Below, piece by piece: positions 16,774-25,116 of a DNA stretch of 64,000 nucleotides (position 1 is the stretch's first letter; the number at the start of each line of letters is the position of its first letter). This stretch comes from Treponema sp. (GTDB lineage: Bacteria > Spirochaetota > Spirochaetia > Treponematales > Treponemataceae), in the NCBI GenBank assembly GCA_017381365.1, contig JAFOCI010000070.1, positions 41,596 through 105,595 on the forward strand. The letters are read 5' to 3'. A program made the position numbers and the translations under genes. The notes under the pieces were generated by a model. It saw only the letters and a list, made by a program, of their open reading frames with translations. It was not told the origin of the DNA and searched no databases.

Positions 16774-18420
16774 TTATTTAGAAGCACCAGGAATTGCTTT
16801 TCCTTCAAATTCAGGATTTCCGTGGTAATATGTTGGAAGAACCTTTGGTGAAACAACATCACCCTTGATTCCAGCCTTATCACGTTCAGCTTCGAAATCC
16901 TTTACATGCTTAAGTGTAAGCTTGTTTGTATCTGTAAGGCTGATGTTTTTGAACATCTTACCAGCTTCGATACCAGCTTCACGACCGAATACAACAACGT
17001 CCAGAAGTGAGTTACCCATAAGACGGTTTGTACCGTGTACACCACCAGAAGCTTCACCTGCAACAAGAAGGTTAGCAACATCTGAGTGACATGTAGCGTT
17101 AATTTCAACACCACCATTCTGATAGTGGAGTGTTGGGTAAACAAGGATTGGTTCCTTACGGATATCAATACCGTATTTAATGAACATGTTGTACATAGCA
17201 GGGATTGATTTAAGGATTGTTCCTTCTCCGTGAATCATTTCGATCATTGGAGTGTCAAGCCATACAGCTGTCTGAACACCATTTTCAACACCACGACCTT
17301 CACGAACCTCACGGATAATACCAGAAGCGTTTACGTCACGTGTTTCAAGTGGGTGAATGTATACTTCACCGTTTTTATTGATGAGCTTAGCACCCAAAGA
17401 ACGAACTTTTTCTGTTACAAGTTTACCAAGAATCTGGCTTGGGTAAGCAGCACCAGTTGGGTGATACTGCAAAGAATCCTGATATAACAATTTAGCACCA
17501 GCACGGTAAGCCATAACAAGACCGTCGGCTGTAGCACCATAGTGGTTAGATGTTGGAAATCCCTGATAGTGCATACGTCCAGCCCCGCCAGTAGCGATGA
17601 TTACAACCTTTGCCTTAGCAATACGGAGTTCACCTGTTTCTACGTTCATAAGAACGGCACCACAAGCTTCACCCTTGTCATTTTTAATGATTTCAACAGC
17701 AGCTGTAAAGTCAACAACTGTAATCTGGTCTGGGCGGTTAAGAACTTCATCACGAAGAGTACGCATGATTTCAGCACCAGAGTAGTCTTTACAAGCGTGC
17801 ATACGCTTACGGCTTGTTCCGCCACCATGTGTTGTAACCATTGTACCATCTTCCATCTTGTCGAATTCAACGCCAAGGTCATTCAACCATTTGATTACAG
17901 ATGGAGCTTTATTTACCAATGTGTAAACAAGTTCTGGCTTACCGTCAAAGTGTCCGCCACCATAACAGTCAAGATAGTGCTGAGCAGGTGAGTCATTTGG
18001 CTTATCAGCAGCCTGGATACCACCTTCAGCCATCATTGTGTTAGCGTCACCTGGACGAAGTTTTGTTGCAATAAGAACCTTTGCACCAGCTTCGCTTGCC
18101 ATAATAGCAGCAGAACAACCAGCACCACCGGCACCAATTACCAAAACGTCAGTTTCATAGTCAATGTGAGCAAGGTCAATCTGTTCTGGTTCATATCTAG
18201 GTTTAGCCTGAAGCATTTCAACCAGTTCCACAGGAGCTTTCTGTCCTTTGTTTGGACCAATCTTCAATTCAGCGAACTGTTCCTTAATGCGGTCTGGATG
18301 GAACTTCAAAAGAAGATCATCTTTTTCATCAGCTGTAAGGCGAACATGTTCAAATTTAAGGTTTTCTTCACGTTTTGCAGCTACAATTTTTGCAGCTTCG
18401 TCTAATTCATTTCCGTACAT
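16774..18420 (-). CDS. frdA: Fumarate reductase flavoprotein subunit
   Basis: 548-residue FAD subunit of the succinate dehydrogenase/fumarate reductase/NadB family, after an N-terminal extension of about 85 residues. It shows the dinucleotide fold VLVIGAGGAGCSAAIMASEAG, MAEGGIQAA, HPTGAAYP, TEKVRSLGAKL (catalytic Arg region), PTLHYQNGG (active-site His) and GTNRLMGNSLLD (substrate Arg), so a dicarboxylate site is present. In the place of the His that covalently binds FAD in membrane FrdA (SHT) there is ANT, so the FAD should be non-covalent. The start at 18420 follows AGGGGAATAT, a good ribosome binding site; upstream in-frame codons would overlap it. Last gene of the operon; with FrdB-like and the Hdr/Flx proteins it should reduce fumarate to succinate in the cytoplasm. 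No membrane anchor gene is present. Confidence 0.88.
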   Translation of the reverse strand: MYGNELDEAAKIVAAKREENLKFEHVRLTADEKDDLLLKFHPDRIKEQFAELKIGPNKGQKAPVELVEMLQAKPRYEPEQIDLAHIDYETDVLVIGAGGAGCSAAIMASEAGAKVLIATKLRPGDANTMMAEGGIQAADKPNDSPAQHYLDCYGGGHFDGKPELVYTLVNKAPSVIKWLNDLGVEFDKMEDGTMVTTHGGGTSRKRMHACKDYSGAEIMRTLRDEVLNRPDQITVVDFTAAVEIIKNDKGEACGAVLMNVETGELRIAKAKVVIIATGGAGRMHYQGFPTSNHYGATADGLVMAYRAGAKLLYQDSLQYHPTGAAYPSQILGKLVTEKVRSLGAKLINKNGEVYIHPLETRDVNASGIIREVREGRGVENGVQTAVWLDTPMIEMIHGEGTILKSIPAMYNMFIKYGIDIRKEPILVYPTLHYQNGGVEINATCHSDVANLLVAGEASGGVHGTNRLMGNSLLDVVVFGREAGIEAGKMFKNISLTDTNKLTLKHVKDFEAERDKAGIKGDVVSPKVLPTYYHGNPEFEGKAIPGASK

Positions 18421-18473
18421 ATATTCCCCTAGCACCATGGACGGCGCGTCAGTAGTTTTACAAAAATTTCTGC

Positions 18474-18525
18474 GAGTTTCGTCAGAAACTCCCTAATCAA
18501 AAATTACAGGGATGCAATTTTGATT
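18474..18525 (-). promoter_or_regulatory. Paired hairpins in the frdB-frdA gap
   Basis: Two stem-loops occupy this gap: GAGTTTC/GAAACTC (18474-18491, 4-nt loop) and an AATCAAAA/TTTTGATT stem (18495-18525) that overlaps the frdB stop codon. No T-run follows, so they look like mRNA processing or stability elements. Confidence 0.5.
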
Positions 18526-19213
18526 ACTTTTCAATATTACGAGTATTATAGAGATTTTTGATTTCAGCTTTATCACCTGAAGAAAGTTTAATCATCTTCT
18601 GGATAGCTTCTTCACATTTACCTTCATCAATTTCAGCAACACGGTCAATAAGGTGCTGTGTCTGTGGCTGAATGTATTTTCCGTTCAAACGGCGGGCAAG
18701 TTCTGCAACCTGTGGATGGCTGATTCCGGCAGGACAGCGTGATGAACAACATCCACACATAATACAGTCGAATGAAGTATCAGCACATGCCTTGAAATCA
18801 CCTCTCTGAGCGTAAGCAATGTACTGCATTGTCTTCAAAGACTGAGGACAAGCGCGTGTACAAGCATTACATCCGATACAAGAGTAGATTTCCGGGTAAA
18901 GCTGCATCATAACAGCCTGTTCAGGTTTAATCTTGTTAATGTCGTAAGTCTGTTTTACAAGAGGGAAGAATGGAAGTGTTGCGATGTACATTCCTTCCTG
19001 TACTTTCTGTGAACATGCAAGACAAGTCTTAAGCTGGTTTTCACCCTTAATACGATAGATTGTAGCACAAGCTCCACAGAAGCCGTTACGACAACCACAA
19101 CCACGCTTAAGCTGGTAACCAGCATATTCCATAGCATTCATGATTGTAAGTTCTGCTGGTACATCGTATTTTTTACCAAACAGATATATTGTAGCCATTT
19201 CTTTATCTGCCAT
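18524..19213 (-). CDS. frdB: Fumarate reductase iron-sulfur subunit-like protein
   Basis: 229 residues. The N-terminal plant-type [2Fe-2S] domain has CRNGFCGAC followed by a later Cys (about residues 40-70). The C-terminal part has two full CxxCxxCxxxCP motifs, CIGCNACTRACP (about 111-122) and CIMCGCCSSRCP (about 150-161). Classic FrdB/SdhB carries one [4Fe-4S] plus one [3Fe-4S]; two complete ferredoxin/HdrC-like motifs are more like soluble thiol:fumarate reductase or HdrC proteins. It would pass electrons from the Hdr/Flx module to FrdA. The start at 19213 follows AGGAGAATAAA. Separated from flxA by a GC-rich repeat and from frdA by hairpins. Confidence 0.85.
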   Translation of the reverse strand: MADKEMATIYLFGKKYDVPAELTIMNAMEYAGYQLKRGCGCRNGFCGACATIYRIKGENQLKTCLACSQKVQEGMYIATLPFFPLVKQTYDINKIKPEQAVMMQLYPEIYSCIGCNACTRACPQSLKTMQYIAYAQRGDFKACADTSFDCIMCGCCSSRCPAGISHPQVAELARRLNGKYIQPQTQHLIDRVAEIDEGKCEEAIQKMIKLSSGDKAEIKNLYNTRNIEK

Positions 19214-19226
19214 TTTATTCTCCTAC

Positions 19227-19324
19227 AAAAGGGGCGTCTGCCCCTCGCTTCAAACCTCCGGTTTTCCGCTACCCCCTCTCCTAAGGGTTCCACCCTTAAA
19301 ATCCCGGGCAGCGGCTTCCAGAAG
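19227..19324. repeat. GC-rich palindromic repeat inside the operon
   Basis: About 100 bp of GC-rich sequence between flxA and frdB, unlike its AT-rich surroundings. It is made of short palindromes: GGGGC-GTCT-GCCCC, AAACC-TCC-GGTTT, AAGGGT-TCC-ACCCTT and CCCGGG. It has no coding potential and resembles dispersed palindromic (REP/RUP-type) elements; another palindrome-rich GC island is at 57664-57856. Confidence 0.6.
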
Positions 19325-19333
19325 TCAATTAGA

Positions 19334-20164
19334 TTAATATTCTGGAGGAAGTTCTCCAAGCTGGTTAAAGCTGAATACTGGACCGTCTTTGCAGACGAAT
19401 TTGTCACCGATGTTACAGCGGCCACATTTTCCAATACCACACTTCATGCGCATTTCCATAGTTGTGAAAATCTGTTCATCCTTAAAGCCAAGGTCCTTCA
19501 AGATTTTCAAAGACATATGAATAAGGATTGGAGGTCCACACATGATTACTGTCATACCAGCATCTGGTTTAAGTTCAGTAATGAATGGAGGAACGAATCC
19601 TACATGACCATTCCAGCCTTCTTCTGCACGGTCGATTGTAATGTCGATTGAACAGTTTGGCTGTTTCATCCATGAATTCTGCATTTCATCAAGACGAACA
19701 AGGTCAGCCTTAGAGCGGGCACCATAGATAACCTGGATTTTACCGTAATTTTCACGGTGATCCATCATGTAATTTACTACAGAGTGAACTGGAGCAATAC
19801 CAATACCTCCGGCAATTACAAGAATATCTTTACCTTTAAGGGCACCTTCTACAGGGAATCCGTTTCCAACAGGTCCGCGAAGACAGATCTGCTGGCCAAC
19901 TTCTGCGTTGTGCAACCACTGAGTTACAACACCACATTTTTTAATTGAAAATTCCATGTGAGTTTCAAGAGTAGGTGAAGAAGTAATAGAAATCATTGAT
20001 TCACCAACGCCTGGTACGATGAGCATTGCACACTGACCAGGAATGTGGTTGAACAACTTCTTTCCATCAAGACCAACTACGCTGAAAGTCTTAACATCAG
20101 GAGTTTCCTGTTTAATATCAATAATTTTTCCTACATAAGGAATAAAGCTTTCGTTGTTTTCCAT
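19334..20164 (-). CDS. FlxA-like FAD/NAD(P)-binding oxidoreductase subunit
   Basis: 276 residues of the ferredoxin-NADP+ reductase superfamily, in the branch of PyrK, sulfhydrogenase gamma and AsrB. It has an FAD-binding beta-barrel at about 10-105 (IPGQCAMLIVPG), the nucleotide-binding GGIGIAPVHSVVNYM (about 118-132) and CGPP near 210, and a C-terminal [2Fe-2S] site CGIGKCGRC...C. In HdrABC-FlxABCD systems the FlxA subunit takes electrons from NADH; that is the role inferred here. It is followed downstream by the GC-rich repeat and frdB. Confidence 0.85.
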   Translation of the reverse strand: MENNESFIPYVGKIIDIKQETPDVKTFSVVGLDGKKLFNHIPGQCAMLIVPGVGESMISITSSPTLETHMEFSIKKCGVVTQWLHNAEVGQQICLRGPVGNGFPVEGALKGKDILVIAGGIGIAPVHSVVNYMMDHRENYGKIQVIYGARSKADLVRLDEMQNSWMKQPNCSIDITIDRAEEGWNGHVGFVPPFITELKPDAGMTVIMCGPPILIHMSLKILKDLGFKDEQIFTTMEMRMKCGIGKCGRCNIGDKFVCKDGPVFSFNQLGELPPEY

Positions 20165-20180
20165 CGTTTTCTCCTATTCC

Positions 20181-21239
20181 TTAGATATCTTCAGATTCAG
20201 AAATTGCTTTAAGAACCTTAACTGCATTCATGTTCACAGGACAGCTTTCAAGACAGCGGCCGCATCCAACACAGGAAAACAAACCTTTGTGAGCCATTGG
20301 ATAGTAAACAAGCTTGTGCATAAAGCGCTGACGGCTTCTTTCTTTCTGAGTGTGACGTGGGTTTTCCGCAGCCATCTGTGTAAAGTCGTTGTACATACAA
20401 GAGTCCCAGCAGCGAATCTGACGGATTCCCTTACCAGTATTGAAGTCACGAACGTCAAAACACATACATGTAGGACAAACGTAAGTACAAGTACCACAAC
20501 CTACACATGGTTCCGCAGCCTTATCCCAAACTTTTGAATTGAAAATCTTCATCATCTGTTCAGGCTTTACATCGCCAACCTTTGAAAGGTCAAGGTGTGC
20601 AAATGGAAGAGCTTCAACCTTTGCAGAAATATCTTTTTTGCAAGCTTCAACAGCTTTGTCGTCACCGTCTGCAAGAACTGACTTAGCCTTGTCAAGGAAA
20701 GCCTTACCTTTGTCTGTGTTTGCAGCAAAATAGTAAGTACCATCTTTGAGCCAGCAGCTTACGTCTCCTGCAGAACCGTTCTTTGAAGAAGAAAGACTTG
20801 CGTCAATTCCGTATGTAGAACAGAAACAAGTTTTTTCTGGATCGTTACAAGCAAGAACGATAACAGTACCGTGATCACGGCGATTTTTGTAGTAAGAGTC
20901 AACAGGTGTCATATTGAGATAAACATCATCAATACAAGCAAAACCAACAGCATCACATGCGCGAACACCAAAGATTACAAAATCTTCAACGTCTTTGCGT
21001 GGATCTGTAACAGTAATTTCTTTTCCATTCATTTCATAAGAAACCATGTGTTCTGTTTTTGGAAAGAAAAAATCCTTTGCAGAACGTACAGTCTTAAGAT
21101 TAGAAGAAAGTTTTACGCCATTTTCCCATTTCTTAAAATCAGCTTTTCCAGCTGTATTATCAACAGGAAGGTACAATGGCTGCTTTTCACCAATAAGGGC
21201 GAACAATGAATCAATTTTATCAGCAGAAATACTAAGCAT
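20181..21239 (-). CDS. FlxB-like 4Fe-4S dicluster protein
   Basis: 352 residues. The N-terminal 230 residues resemble the AsrA/sulfhydrogenase beta family (VIFGVRACDAVGFACIDDVY and a Cys-rich CFCSTYG). The C-terminal part holds two [4Fe-4S] motifs, CVGCGTCTYVCP (about 247-258) and CVGCGRCLESCP (about 327-338). This is the expected partner of the FlxA-type subunit and of FlxC. Its start codon overlaps the flxC stop by one base, implying translational coupling. Confidence 0.82.
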   Translation of the reverse strand: MLSISADKIDSLFALIGEKQPLYLPVDNTAGKADFKKWENGVKLSSNLKTVRSAKDFFFPKTEHMVSYEMNGKEITVTDPRKDVEDFVIFGVRACDAVGFACIDDVYLNMTPVDSYYKNRRDHGTVIVLACNDPEKTCFCSTYGIDASLSSSKNGSAGDVSCWLKDGTYYFAANTDKGKAFLDKAKSVLADGDDKAVEACKKDISAKVEALPFAHLDLSKVGDVKPEQMMKIFNSKVWDKAAEPCVGCGTCTYVCPTCMCFDVRDFNTGKGIRQIRCWDSCMYNDFTQMAAENPRHTQKERSRQRFMHKLVYYPMAHKGLFSCVGCGRCLESCPVNMNAVKVLKAISESEDI

Positions 21240-22207
21240 TATTCGTTACCTCCATCTTTAGAGCGGTCAAAAACGATAGTTGTTTCTGGGTCATCAGTTT
21301 TGAAAGTAAGCATTGCAGGCTTAGTTTCCATGTCGCTTCCAGCCTGATAGTCACCGTAGATTTCATTGATGTCTTTGATGTATTTACGGTTCAAAAGATA
21401 CAATGGAATTCCCTGAGGACAAACACGTGAACATTCGCCACAGTCTGTACAGCGGCCGGCAACGTGCCATGCACGGATGATATGGAAGAGTGATTCTTCA
21501 AAACTTGTTTCTGCAACTTTCTGAGTTGTGTACAGGTTGTTATTGTCGAATACACACTTTTCACAAGTACATGCAGGACAAACATTACGGCAGGCATTAC
21601 AGCGGATACAGCGGCTGAATTCATTTTTCCAGAATGCGTTGCGTTCATCAGCTGTCATTGCATCAAATTTTGCAAGAACAGAAAGACGGTCTGCATCTTT
21701 TACATCAGCGTTTGCGTCCACTCCGATATATTCATCACAAGATACAGGCTTTTTTCCGGCACAAGAATCACAAACGTCACCGCCATCAATAGCATCCTGA
21801 CATGGAACACCGATTGCATAAACATCGCCACGAGTGATTCTGTTTTCTTTCAAGAGCTGTGTAAATGAATATGTATCAGCTGGCTTCAAGAATACAGCAG
21901 CTACTTCGCTAGGAATTGGAGCATCCTGAGCATTAGGATCACGCTGCTTAGCCATAGTATTGTTCATTCTTGTAGTGCTTTTCTTTACTTCAATGTTTCT
22001 TGTGATTTTTACAAGATACTTTGAAAGGTTAGCCTTACAGTTCTTATCAAAAATAAAATCTTTATCAAGTTCTTCTGTAGAAGTAAAAACTGCAGGAGTA
22101 ATATCGTCTTCAAAAAGACCTTTTTTCCAGCCTACAACGTACTGAACTTTGCCTTCTGCAAGCAAAGCCTTAGCGCGGTCAAGCATCTGTTTAGCTACAT
22201 CTTGCAT
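21239..22207 (-). CDS. FlxC-like iron-sulfur protein
   Basis: 322 residues. It has [4Fe-4S] motifs CIRCNACRNVCPACTCEKC (about 200-218) and CTDCGECSRVCP (about 256-267), plus a VPCQDAIDGGDVCDSCAG segment reminiscent of F420-hydrogenase beta subunit (FrhB) proteins. In known hdr-flx clusters a protein of this kind stands beside flxB and flxD, so I read it as FlxC. It overlaps the upstream mvhD-like gene by 13 bp and the downstream flxB by 1 bp. Confidence 0.78.
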   Translation of the reverse strand: MQDVAKQMLDRAKALLAEGKVQYVVGWKKGLFEDDITPAVFTSTEELDKDFIFDKNCKANLSKYLVKITRNIEVKKSTTRMNNTMAKQRDPNAQDAPIPSEVAAVFLKPADTYSFTQLLKENRITRGDVYAIGVPCQDAIDGGDVCDSCAGKKPVSCDEYIGVDANADVKDADRLSVLAKFDAMTADERNAFWKNEFSRCIRCNACRNVCPACTCEKCVFDNNNLYTTQKVAETSFEESLFHIIRAWHVAGRCTDCGECSRVCPQGIPLYLLNRKYIKDINEIYGDYQAGSDMETKPAMLTFKTDDPETTIVFDRSKDGGNE

Positions 22208-22632
22208 CGTACATCCTCCAGTTTTTTACATTCGCCAAGGGCTTTAATCTGGCTTACGAAATCATTCATGATTCCTGCAAACTTAACACCTTCAGCAGCA
22301 GAACACCATTCTACGCGTGTACGTCCCTTTTCAATGCCCAAAAAGTCAAGCTGACTGAAGAGCAATGTCATACGACGACGTGCAAAATAGTTACCTGTAG
22401 AGTAGTGACAGTCACCTGGGTGACATCCACACAAAATAACACCGTCAGCACCACGCTGGAATGCACGCAAAATAAACATTGGGTTCAAGCGGCATGAACA
22501 TGGGATGCGGATGATTTTTACGTTTTTTGGGTATTCAAGACGGTTGTTACCAGCCAAGTCTGCACCAGCGTAAGAACACCAGTTACAGCAGAAAGCAACA
22601 ATTCTTGGTTCCCAGTCTTTATTTTCAGCCAT
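22195..22632 (-). CDS. MvhD/FlpD-like electron-transfer protein (FlxD position)
   Basis: 145 residues with the MvhD signature: IVAFCCNWCSYAGADLAG at the N-terminus, then RIPCSCRLNP, GVILCGCHPGDCHY and a final EWCSAAEG. MvhD proteins bind a [2Fe-2S] cluster and connect the electron-input module to HdrA. The ATG at 22632 (MAENKD) is preferred over an upstream TTG two codons earlier. The 3' end overlaps flxC. The 58-bp gap to hdrA holds two strong hairpins. Confidence 0.9.
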   Translation of the reverse strand: MAENKDWEPRIVAFCCNWCSYAGADLAGNNRLEYPKNVKIIRIPCSCRLNPMFILRAFQRGADGVILCGCHPGDCHYSTGNYFARRRMTLLFSQLDFLGIEKGRTRVEWCSAAEGVKFAGIMNDFVSQIKALGECKKLEDVRCKM

Positions 22633-22654
22633 AATCAATTTATCTGTTTATGTA

Positions 22655-22702
22655 TCGAGTTTTCGAAGAAAACTCGAGTTTATAAATCCGAAGGATTTAT
22701 AA
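22655..22702 (-). promoter_or_regulatory. Two adjacent GAA-loop hairpins in the hdrA-mvhD gap
   Basis: A 10-bp stem (TCGAGTTTTC at 22655-22664 with its complement at 22668-22677) and a 10-bp stem (22680-22689 with 22693-22702) both have a tri-nucleotide loop (GAA as read on the plus strand). The second covers the hdrA stop codon. No T-run follows, so an mRNA processing or stability role is more likely than termination. Confidence 0.65.
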
Positions 22703-24709
22703 TACAGAATCTACCTCCGCCAAGATTTGTTTGTTGCTGAATCCCTTAAGATCCATTGCTCCAGAAGGACAGGCAACTGTACAAGCACCACAACCCTGAC
22801 ACATAGCAGAGTTAACCTGTGATACGTGACGAGTAATTGTTGTTCTGTTTGGACCACGGAAATCCTTATCAACATAAGAAATAGCACCGTAAGGACAAAC
22901 GTTTGCACACTGTCCACAACCGTTACATGCGTTTTCGTCTGGATTAGCAGTACACGGGTTGTTCTGAAGCTTGTCTTTAATCAAAAGACAGATAGCTTTT
23001 GCAGCTGCACCTGAAGACTGAGCAACAGTTTCAGGAATATCTTTTGGTCCCTGACAGCATCCTGCAAGGAAGATACCGGCAGTTGGAGATTCAACAGGAC
23101 GAAGTTTAGCATGAGCTTCAAGGAAGAAGTCATTTGTGTCCATAGAAGTAGTAAGCATTGTAGCCAATGGACGGGCAGACTTATCAGCTTCGATAGATGC
23201 TGCAAGAACTACCATATCAGCCTTAATGTGTACCTGACGGTTCAAAATCAAATCTGAACCCTGAACATCAAGTTTTCCGTCTGGAAGAGGAGTAACCTTA
23301 CCAACCTGTCCCTTGATATAATCAACACCATACTGTTCAACAGCGCGGCGGTAGAATTCATCAAAGTTTTTACCTGGAGTACGAACATCAATATAGAAAA
23401 CAGTTATGTGTGTATCTGGATAATGATCGCGAGTAAGGATTGCATGTTTTGCTGTATACATACAACAAATCTTAGAACAGTATTCGTGTCCCTTAGAAGA
23501 ATCAGCAGAACAGCGTGAACCAACACACTGAACAAATACGATTTCTTTTGGTTCTTTACCGTCTGAAGGGCGGAGAAGATGACCGTTTGTAGGACCAGAT
23601 GCGTTACAAAGTCTTTCAAATTCAAGAGAAGAAACAACATCTGGGCTCTGAGAATATGCATATTCATCAAACTTCTTAAGGTCGATTGGGTTATAACCTG
23701 TTGCTACGATGATTGCACCGTACTTTTCAGTCATAACTGTTTCTTCCTGGTGGAAGTTGATTGCGCCTGCAGCACAAGCTTTTTCACAGAATCCACAAAC
23801 ATTGTCTTTGCCGTTCTTCATAGCCTTCATGTGAAGACACTGAGTAGCGTCGATGTTTGCAACCTTTGGAACAGCCTGAGCAAATGGAATATCAATTGCT
23901 TTCTTGTTGTTCAGGTTAAGGTTGAAAGGATTTGGAACCTTCTTGTTCGGACAAGCTTCGATACAAGCACCACAACCTGTACACTTTGTTTCATCTACAT
24001 AACGTGGGTGACGTTTGATATCGATAGAGAAGTTACCGATGTAACCTTTAACGCCTACAACTTCTGAGTAAGAAAGAATGCGGATGTTAGGATTCTGGCT
24101 GACTTCTGTCATTTTTGGAGTAACGATACAAGAAGCACAGTCAAGAGTAGGGAATGTCTTATCAAGCATTGCCATCTTACCGCCGACTGTAACGTTCTTT
24201 TCAACGATATCTACAGGGAAACCTGCATCTGCAATATCAAGAGCAGCTGTGATTCCAGCGATACCGCCACCAATTACCAGGGCACGCTTTGTCATAGGTG
24301 TTTCACCAGGTGTCAAAGGTGTATCGAGAATTGTTTTAGCAATTGCAGCTTTACCAAGAGCAATAGCTTTTTCAGTTGCATCAGCCATGTCTTTCATAAC
24401 CCATGAACACTGTTCACGGATGTTGGCGATTTCAACTTTATATGGGTTAACACCCGCACGTTCTGCACAATTGCGGAATGTTTTTTCATGCATACGAGGA
24501 GAACAAGAACAGAGAACAACACCTGTAAGGCCAAGTTCCTTAATCTTGTCTTCAATCATCTGCTGACCTGCTGAAGAACACATGTAAGTGTAGTTTGTTG
24601 AGAATGCAACTCCGTCTACCTTTCCAAGTTCTTCTGCTACTTTAGCTACGTCAACTGTACCGGCAATGTTAGTACCACAGTGACATACAAAAACACCAAT
24701 TTTTTCCAT
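22697..24709 (-). CDS. hdrA: Heterodisulfide reductase subunit A-like flavoprotein
   Basis: 670 residues, the normal HdrA length. It begins with the HdrA N-terminal GVFVCHCGTNIAGTVD and CSSAGQQMIEDKI / VVLCSCSPRMHEKTFR segments. The FAD-binding thioredoxin-reductase-like domain starts at GGGIAGITAALDIADAGFP (about 147-165). Iron-sulfur motifs: CTGCGACIEACP (about 242-253), CGFCEKACAAGAI (about 307-319), and near the C-terminus CNGCGQCANVCP and CQGCGACTVACP. HdrA is the flavin-based electron-bifurcating subunit in known complexes. It sits 11 bp after hdrC. The bifurcation in this organism is inferred from family and context. Confidence 0.93.
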   Translation of the reverse strand: MEKIGVFVCHCGTNIAGTVDVAKVAEELGKVDGVAFSTNYTYMCSSAGQQMIEDKIKELGLTGVVLCSCSPRMHEKTFRNCAERAGVNPYKVEIANIREQCSWVMKDMADATEKAIALGKAAIAKTILDTPLTPGETPMTKRALVIGGGIAGITAALDIADAGFPVDIVEKNVTVGGKMAMLDKTFPTLDCASCIVTPKMTEVSQNPNIRILSYSEVVGVKGYIGNFSIDIKRHPRYVDETKCTGCGACIEACPNKKVPNPFNLNLNNKKAIDIPFAQAVPKVANIDATQCLHMKAMKNGKDNVCGFCEKACAAGAINFHQEETVMTEKYGAIIVATGYNPIDLKKFDEYAYSQSPDVVSSLEFERLCNASGPTNGHLLRPSDGKEPKEIVFVQCVGSRCSADSSKGHEYCSKICCMYTAKHAILTRDHYPDTHITVFYIDVRTPGKNFDEFYRRAVEQYGVDYIKGQVGKVTPLPDGKLDVQGSDLILNRQVHIKADMVVLAASIEADKSARPLATMLTTSMDTNDFFLEAHAKLRPVESPTAGIFLAGCCQGPKDIPETVAQSSGAAAKAICLLIKDKLQNNPCTANPDENACNGCGQCANVCPYGAISYVDKDFRGPNRTTITRHVSQVNSAMCQGCGACTVACPSGAMDLKGFSNKQILAEVDSVL

Positions 24710-24720
24710 CTGTCACTTCC

Positions 24721-25116
24721 TTATTTCTTGTACTTTCTGAATGCCGACATAAGAGCCTGCTGAGGCATATCGTCATCAAGGTGAGCTGGTACCTGACTTG
24801 GATCCAGGTGATGTGGACCACGCTGACCTTCAACAAGCTGACGTACTGCATCAATAACTTTTGCAGGTTCAACTTGACGAGGACAACGTTCAAGACAGGC
24901 AAAGCATGAAAGACAAGCATAGATAGATTTTGTTTTAAGGAGAGGTTCAATTTCTCCTTTTTCTACCATCTGAACAAACTGATGTGGATGATATTCCATT
25001 GCGTCAAAGTTTGGACATGTGCCAGAGCACTTACCGCAAACCATACACTTTTTTGTGTTCACACCACTTGTTTCAAGAATCATGCTCTTAAGCTGTTCAA
25101 TTTCTGAATTAAGCAT
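24721..25116 (-). CDS. hdrC: Heterodisulfide reductase subunit C-like protein
   Basis: 131-residue small iron-sulfur protein with two [4Fe-4S] motifs, CMVCGKCSGTCP (about 24-35) and CLSCFACLERCP (about 69-80). It relays electrons between HdrA and HdrB. The start overlaps the end of hdrB by 8 bp, so the two are translationally coupled; this pairing is typical of hdrBC. Confidence 0.93.
   Translation of the reverse strand: MLNSEIEQLKSMILETSGVNTKKCMVCGKCSGTCPNFDAMEYHPHQFVQMVEKGEIEPLLKTKSIYACLSCFACLERCPRQVEPAKVIDAVRQLVEGQRGPHHLDPSQVPAHLDDDMPQQALMSAFRKYKK

Noticed and set aside
19138..19440. A 100-codon minus-strand frame spanning flxA end, the GC-rich repeat and the frdB start.
   Set aside because: It is an out-of-frame shadow of two real genes joined across repeat DNA.
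23579..24566. Long open frames opposite hdrA.
   Set aside because: Antisense frames over a clearly coding, conserved gene; compositional artefacts with no family motifs or ribosome binding sites.
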